A stretch of 64,000 nt of DNA from positions 1 through 64,000 of the forward strand of contig NZ_JADEVZ010000012.1 in assembly GCF_015207875.1 (NCBI RefSeq), written 5' to 3'. How positions within the stretch are numbered: the first letter of the stretch is position 1; every line of letters starts with the position of its first letter. Positions 59,682 to 64,000 of the stretch are shown one piece after another. The notes beneath the pieces are model-generated. The model saw nothing but the letters and a program-made list of their open reading frames with translations. It did not search any database and was not told the DNA's origin. The position numbers and the translations under genes were made by a program. The DNA comes from Dolichospermum sp. LEGE 00240 (GTDB lineage: Bacteria; Cyanobacteriota; Cyanobacteriia; Cyanobacteriales; Nostocaceae).

Positions 59682-61339
59682 CGAGGTAAAATAAATGGAT
59701 GATACAAAGACTTTTTGCCTAATTTAGAACCAAAAACATGATAACGCCAAAGTTGCCAGATGATCAATAACCACAGACTTTCACCAATTCTTCGTCCTTG
59801 AATTTGTCCCCCTAGTTTACCTGTAACAATTTGTGACGCAATATCAGGAAAAAAGCAGTTCTCAGAACTCAGTATACCAGGATTTAACCAATTACCGATA
59901 TCATGCCAATAATCATTTAAACACCAAGAGGTTAAGGGAACACCCATACCGCGTTTTTGTCGCCAAACAATTTTTGCAGGTAGCCAATTTTCTGCCGCGC
60001 GTTTGAGGATATACTTCTCACAAGCACCGTGTAGACAGAGTTCTCCAGATAGCTGAAAAGTCCATACTGCTAAAAGTAAATCACAAAAAGGCGATCGCAC
60101 AACCAATCCATGGGCAAAACCCAACGCAGTCGCCCGCGGATGAATATTTTGCGCTCCTTTTAACAGCAAACTGGCACGTCGGAGGCGATGTAACAACGAA
60201 GGACAAAAATTAGCATCAAGAGCATTTAACAACCATTCTTGAGCATTTAAACCTTGAATCTGAGCATATATTTCCGGCTGATATACCCTAGATTCATAAC
60301 CCCAAAGACGGTGAAAAGTCCGCAGATATTGGTGAATAAAACCTTCTTCCTGATTAGGATGTTCCCCTTGATAAATACCCGCAGCAATTAAAGGTTTATT
60401 AGTCCAACCAGCAAATAATTGATCACCACCTTCACCATTAAAAATCACTTGCGTTTCTTGAGAAGCGACTTGATTGAGGAGATATAAAGGAACAGTTACA
60501 CCGTCACCAAAAGGTAAATCTAAGGCTTTGATGGTAGGTATTAAAGCCTTTTTAATATTACCAGGACTGGCATCAACTTTCACTAAAGGAATATTCAAAA
60601 ATGCTGCTACTTCTTCAGCATAGGGATATTCAGAAATACCCACCTTACCAAAATCTAAAGTGTAAGCACGAACTTTCACCCCAGCTTTTACCAATAAAGC
60701 CGCAACAAGAGAAGAATCCAAACCTCCAGACAGAAAAACCCCCACAGGTTCATCTTTTAAATCAGCAATTTGTTTCTGAATAGAATCTTGTAGTAAAACC
60801 TGTAATTGAGAGACTGCGGTATTTTCATCTTCAATTTGTGACTTTGATTCACACCATTGATAAATATTACCAACTTGAGGATTATCAACATCCTGCCAAA
60901 TCACCTCAGTTCCCGCAGCCACAGAAAACACATTACTTACCGGAGTCAGAGGATTAGGAACATAGGAAAAACAACTATAACCATATAAACCAGAAATATT
61001 AACTTCCGGTTTTTCCATAACCTCTAAAAGTAATTGTAATTGAGAAGCAAAACAAATCACCCCACCTTGCTGAGTCCAAAATAAAGAAACCCGTCCAAAA
61101 GCTTCCCTTCCCAAAATTAACTTATTTGATTCTACACTTACCCAAACATCCAAAACATCAGAAACCCCCCCAGCAGAAATACCCGCAATCATATTTCGTG
61201 GTAAAGCAGGTAGAGACTCACAACCAACATAAACAACATCCCAAAATAACTTTCCTTCCTCCTTCGCGCCTTTGCGCCTTGGCGTGAGAAAGTCTTTTTT
61301 CTGATTACCCCAATAACCAATAAAATGAAAAGGAAACAT
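59645..61339 (-). CDS. Asparagine-synthetase-like protein without glutaminase cysteine
   Basis: A 564-residue protein with the AsnB architecture. The N-terminal amidotransferase-like part keeps DVWVSVESNKLILGREAFGR and FASQLQLLLEVM, but the chain starts MFPFHFIGYWGNQKK with no Cys after the initiator, so glutamine hydrolysis should be lost. The synthetase part has the ATP loop FLSGGLDSSLVAALL (204-210) and GEGGDQLFAGW, so adenylation and amide formation remain possible. This matches the logic of lactam synthetases and lasso-peptide cyclases. Residues 17-28 (FLTPRRKGAKEE) come from a dispersed repeat. It starts two bases after the gene at 61342. Confidence 0.8.
   Translation of the reverse strand: MFPFHFIGYWGNQKKDFLTPRRKGAKEEGKLFWDVVYVGCESLPALPRNMIAGISAGGVSDVLDVWVSVESNKLILGREAFGRVSLFWTQQGGVICFASQLQLLLEVMEKPEVNISGLYGYSCFSYVPNPLTPVSNVFSVAAGTEVIWQDVDNPQVGNIYQWCESKSQIEDENTAVSQLQVLLQDSIQKQIADLKDEPVGVFLSGGLDSSLVAALLVKAGVKVRAYTLDFGKVGISEYPYAEEVAAFLNIPLVKVDASPGNIKKALIPTIKALDLPFGDGVTVPLYLLNQVASQETQVIFNGEGGDQLFAGWTNKPLIAAGIYQGEHPNQEEGFIHQYLRTFHRLWGYESRVYQPEIYAQIQGLNAQEWLLNALDANFCPSLLHRLRRASLLLKGAQNIHPRATALGFAHGLVVRSPFCDLLLAVWTFQLSGELCLHGACEKYILKRAAENWLPAKIVWRQKRGMGVPLTSWCLNDYWHDIGNWLNPGILSSENCFFPDIASQIVTGKLGGQIQGRRIGESLWLLIIWQLWRYHVFGSKLGKKSLYHPFILPRWLWKKYQQFPI
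61258..61292 (-). repeat. Dispersed repeat inserted in frame in the synthetase-like gene
   Basis: On the minus strand TTTCTCACGCCAAGGCGCAA followed by AGGCGCGAAGGAGG, a typical cyanobacterial CGCAAAGGCGC repeat. It encodes FLTPRRKGAKEE between GYWGNQKKD and KLFWDVVYVG. Confidence 0.7.
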
Positions 61340-61341
61340 AA

Positions 61342-61974
61342 CTATTGCACCACAAAAGTTTCTTGACTAATTTTTCGATTATCAAGAAACATTTCCACTT
61401 GCCAATTGCCCACATTTGCCGGAGAATTAATAGTATAACGACAAAAGGTCTCCCAAACAGAAGTTTTAACTTCACGAGTTTGATAATTATTTTGCTTGAC
61501 AATTTGACCACTGGGGTCAATCCAATGACAAGAAAGATTGAGTTTTTTACCGACAGGTGCATCTTTCAAAGTTACCCGATAGAAAAGTTCTGCATTAGCT
61601 GAACGGGAGATATTGTTTAAATTCCCATTATTTGATTCTAGGGTAATTCTATCCTGTTGGGCGGAAACATTAGCGAGTAGAGAACTTTGTTGTTGATTAA
61701 AAAATACTGTTAGTCCTATTCCTATAATTATAGTCGTAGCTACTCCCAAGCTAATCAATTTATTGCGGTGTTGTTGGACTTCTAAAGCTTGTTTACGCCG
61801 CACTTGAATCAAGGCTTCATCTAATAATTCCGGTGCTAAATTCAGATCTTGTAGAATGTCTCTAACTTGTTGTTGATCAAGTTCTGCTTCTTGACGTAAT
61901 TGCAATGCTTGGACTTCAGTAATTATTTGGTTTAATTGTTCTTGAGTTAGTCGCTGGTTCATAATTAGAGTCAA
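61342..61974 (-). CDS. Membrane-anchored protein with N-terminal coiled region, unknown function
   Basis: A 210-residue protein; an ATG four codons in (MNQRLTQEQLNQIITEVQAL) may be the true start. Residues 5-70 are Gln- and Glu-rich and helical (RQEAELDQQQVRDILQDLNL), residues about 73-91 form one membrane segment (ISLGVATTIIIGIGLTVF), and the rest is a beta-like extracytoplasmic domain (SANAELFYRVTLKDAPVGKK, NVGNWQVEMFLDNRKISQET). No family is named with confidence. It starts the operon and ends two bases before the synthetase-like gene. Confidence 0.6.
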   Translation of the reverse strand: MTLIMNQRLTQEQLNQIITEVQALQLRQEAELDQQQVRDILQDLNLAPELLDEALIQVRRKQALEVQQHRNKLISLGVATTIIIGIGLTVFFNQQQSSLLANVSAQQDRITLESNNGNLNNISRSANAELFYRVTLKDAPVGKKLNLSCHWIDPSGQIVKQNNYQTREVKTSVWETFCRYTINSPANVGNWQVEMFLDNRKISQETFVVQ

Positions 61975-62172
61975 GAATTAGAATTTAGGATTATGGCTCT
62001 TGAGTCCATAATATGCAAAATTTGAACAAAGAAATCTCATAAAGCTTGCTGTGTAAAATAAATTTTGGATATTGATCAGAAAATTTTAGTTTAGCATAAT
62101 AAGTACGGTAGAGCCATTTATATCCAAATATTGTAGTTGTTGAATTTCAGCAATCAAACGAAGAAATAATAT

Positions 62173-62751
62173 TTATCCCCAAACAATTTCCATATTTAAA
62201 ATAAACCCTGGTAAAATATCTTCACCTGATAATTCTTGAGGAGAGTCTAATATTTTCACTGGTTTACCAAGACGATAAATTTCCACTTGGCGCATTTTCC
62301 GATTAATTAACCAACCTAATTTAACTTCGTTATTTATATACTCTTGCATTTTTGCTCGTGTTTCTTGCAAATTATCACTAGGTGACATTAATTCTAAAAC
62401 AAAATCTGGGGCAATTGGTGAGAATTTTGCTTGTTCTGCTACTGTAAGTTTATCCCATCTATCTTTTTTTATCCAAGCAACATCAGGAGAACGATTTGCA
62501 CCATTGGGAAGTTGAAAACAGGTGGAAGAATCGAAACAAACTCCTAATTTAGTTTGACGATTCCAAAACACAAAATCCGCTGCAACTTCTACATTACGTT
62601 TTCCTATTTCTCCTCCGGTTGGTGACATGATCAATATTTCTCCTTTTGCATTGCGTTCAAATTTAACTTCAGGATTTTCTCGACAGAGTTGATAAAATTG
62701 GTTGTCGGTAAGTTGGATAATGGGGTTGAAGTTGACGGTAATAGCTGTCAT
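62173..62751 (-). CDS. Uma2 family putative nuclease (DUF820)
   Basis: A 192-residue protein from the ATG at 62751 (MTAITVNFNPIIQLTDNQFY) with an AAGGAG seven bases upstream; an ATG at 62781 lacks such a site. It is a Uma2 protein with a PD-(D/E)xK-like pattern: KFERNAKGEILIMSPTGGEI, RSPDVAWIKKDRW, PDFVLELMSPSDNLQETRAK and YINNEVKLGWLI. Uma2 genes are highly expanded in cyanobacteria; their function is not established. It is a single gene 52 bases downstream of csaB's neighbour. Confidence 0.9.
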   Translation of the reverse strand: MTAITVNFNPIIQLTDNQFYQLCRENPEVKFERNAKGEILIMSPTGGEIGKRNVEVAADFVFWNRQTKLGVCFDSSTCFQLPNGANRSPDVAWIKKDRWDKLTVAEQAKFSPIAPDFVLELMSPSDNLQETRAKMQEYINNEVKLGWLINRKMRQVEIYRLGKPVKILDSPQELSGEDILPGFILNMEIVWG

Positions 62752-62803
62752 GATGAATCTCCTTGGGGATAATATCAACATTAACTAAATTATAGAATAA
62801 ATT

Positions 62804-63841
62804 TCATGTTAACGCTTCCTTTAACAAATCCCGATGCAAAAAAGCCCCATTTACTAAAGATTGAATTTTATGAGGTGACAAAGCCGCACCATTATTATAA
62901 TAATCAATCCAAGTTTTACTAATTAAATCTACATCATCTGGTAAATCCTTTAAATCCCAACCAGGTATTTCTAAATCTTCCATTAATCGGTTGACCTTGG
63001 GATCATAACTCAATGCAAAACAACGAGAACCTTCACTAGCTGCCATAATTAAACTATGGAGACGCATTCCTATGGACATTTCCACGCCGCGAAATACACC
63101 TTTTAAAATTTGTGGATCTTCCGAACAAAGAACTCTACTCACATCTGGTAATTGAGTGTGAATTTTTTCCGCAATTCCTAGATCTTCACTTTTTTGAAAT
63201 GGTAATAATAAGATAAAAGCTTGGGTTTCTTTTTGCAAATTAACTAAAGCTTGAGTTAAATTTGCTAACCTATTTTCTGTCAATTGAGGATGATTTCTTA
63301 AAGTAACTGCAATTCTGGGTTTTGGTAAATCTACTAATTCCGGGACTGGCTTCGATTCTAACGCCCAAACTGGGTCAGGGGCAAGGATATGCGGTATACT
63401 CCAATCTGATAATAACTGAGAACTGGAGCGATCGCGCACACTCACTTGAGTACAACCTGCAAAATTCCCCTTTGCTAACGAACGAGTTTGGGAACGCAAC
63501 AATGGACCTATACCCTGTCCCCAGGCAATGGTTTTCAAACCCATAACTTGAGCTAAAGTCATTAATCCGCCATAATAAAAAGGGCTAATGCTGCTGGTAG
63601 CATCTTGAATTAAACTGCCACCACCCCAAACAAAAGCATCACAAGAACGCAAAGCTTTGATAACCTGTAAAACCGCCATTCGGTTGTAACATTCCACACC
63701 ATAACGCCGATGAGTTTCTTCAGGATTTCCAGAAAGCACCACAGGAGTAACATCAAGTGGTAACATTTGCAGAAGTGTGGCTAACAAAGCTTCATCACCA
63801 CCATTACCCTTACCGTAATACCCAGACAATAAAACCCGCAT
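62804..63841 (-). CDS. csaB: Polysaccharide pyruvyl transferase CsaB
   Basis: A 345-residue enzyme from the ATG at 63841 (MRVLLSGYYGKGNGGDEALL); an ATG nine bases upstream (63850) is also possible. Seen: FVWGGGSLIQDATSSISPFY, WGQGIGPLLRSQTRSLAKGN, RDRSSSQLLSDWSI and GMRLHSLIMAASEG. CsaB adds pyruvyl groups to cell-wall polysaccharide, which in other bacteria anchors SLH-domain proteins; this is plausible for cyanobacterial outer-wall proteins. Divergent from the DUF2499 gene at 63936. Confidence 0.9.
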   Translation of the reverse strand: MRVLLSGYYGKGNGGDEALLATLLQMLPLDVTPVVLSGNPEETHRRYGVECYNRMAVLQVIKALRSCDAFVWGGGSLIQDATSSISPFYYGGLMTLAQVMGLKTIAWGQGIGPLLRSQTRSLAKGNFAGCTQVSVRDRSSSQLLSDWSIPHILAPDPVWALESKPVPELVDLPKPRIAVTLRNHPQLTENRLANLTQALVNLQKETQAFILLLPFQKSEDLGIAEKIHTQLPDVSRVLCSEDPQILKGVFRGVEMSIGMRLHSLIMAASEGSRCFALSYDPKVNRLMEDLEIPGWDLKDLPDDVDLISKTWIDYYNNGAALSPHKIQSLVNGAFLHRDLLKEALT

Positions 63842-63907
63842 TTTCCCCATTTTGAATTTTAGATTTTAGATTTTGGACTACCAATTTTTTCAACCTAGTT
63901 ATCTACC

Positions 63908-63928
63908 ACTGACAACTGACAACTGACA
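63908..63928. repeat. Heptamer tandem repeat (ACAACTG)
   Basis: Three copies of ACAACTG/CAACTGA just before the DUF2499 start. Same unit as the tract at 12737-12780, 51 kb away. Confidence 0.75.
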
Positions 63929-63935
63929 AACAATT

Positions 63936-64000
63936 ATGCACGTACTTTCAATCCCCACATGGATAATTCATATTTCTAGCGTCATTGAGTGGATAGCCGC
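63936..64000 (+). CDS. DUF2499 membrane protein, N-terminal part
   Basis: The frame opens with ATG at 63936 and reads MHVLSIPTWIIHISSVIEWI AA to the window end. This start is typical of the cyanobacterial/plastid DUF2499 family, small integral membrane proteins of unknown function whose remaining part lies outside. A heptamer repeat immediately precedes it. Confidence 0.8.
   Translation, partial: MHVLSIPTWIIHISSVIEWIA

Overview
The window comes from a cyanobacterium, most likely a filamentous, heterocyst-forming member of the Nostocales. The evidence is the low-GC sequence with many GCGATCGC (HIP1) octamers, a petG for the cytochrome b6f complex, a CrtR-type carotenoid hydroxylase, a cyAbrB regulator, DUF1830, DUF3370 and DUF2499 genes, an ORF with a Mo-nitrogenase C-terminal domain, and many heptanucleotide tandem repeats in the spacers. 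No rRNA, tRNA, CRISPR array, complete insertion sequence or prophage was recognised.

Layout. 1-0.2 kb: edge of an Rpn/transposase-like protein. 1-9.8 kb: one 2921-residue secreted RTX protein carrying an endonuclease/exonuclease/phosphatase domain, beta-propeller-like domains and a GDSL esterase. 10-15 kb: DUF29 protein, glutamate-cysteine-ligase-like protein, TerB/Mo-nitrogenase-C protein, Obg GTPase and TrmJ. 15-18.6 kb: a dense toxin-antitoxin and HEPN cluster (HigBA-like, TIGR02391 HEPN, UPF0175, MazEF, Phd/PIN) with relics of other genes, next to secA. 21.7-25 kb: two c-type cytochromes, petG, rsmD and hisH. 25-28 kb: a C15 peptidase, a DUF3370 protein and a CSP41-like protein. 28.4-33 kb: an exopolysaccharide set (GT4, priming sugar transferase, gmd, fcl). 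33.8-40.8 kb: a defence region with a PtuA/PtuB Septu pair, a Tat-exported beta-carbonic anhydrase and a large type IIG restriction-modification enzyme. 41-49 kb: housekeeping and regulatory genes (pyrR, cbiB, an Rrf2 regulator, cyAbrB, DUF1830, a radical SAM protein, a DICT/degenerate HD protein and a pentapeptide protein). 49.9-52.4 kb: dTDP-rhamnose genes rfbC-rfbD-rfbA. 52.7-57 kb: pyk, crtR and a fructosamine kinase. 57-62 kb: an unusual minus-strand gene set (membrane-anchored protein, asparagine-synthetase-like protein, PLP-decarboxylase-like protein, Toprim-like membrane protein). 62-64 kb: Uma2 protein, csaB and the start of a DUF2499 gene.

Two places stand out. In the 57-62 kb gene set the synthetase has no glutaminase cysteine, the decarboxylase homologue lacks the PLP lysine and the catalytic cysteine, and both carry an in-frame copy of a dispersed repeat. 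In the giant RTX protein a complete GDSL esterase sits inside an Ig-like domain. The spacers hold several families of small dispersed repeats, including a MITE-like element with TAAGTAGGT ends and a two-hairpin element present four times. Coordinates and motifs were read directly from the sequence; family names come from recognition, not from a database search.
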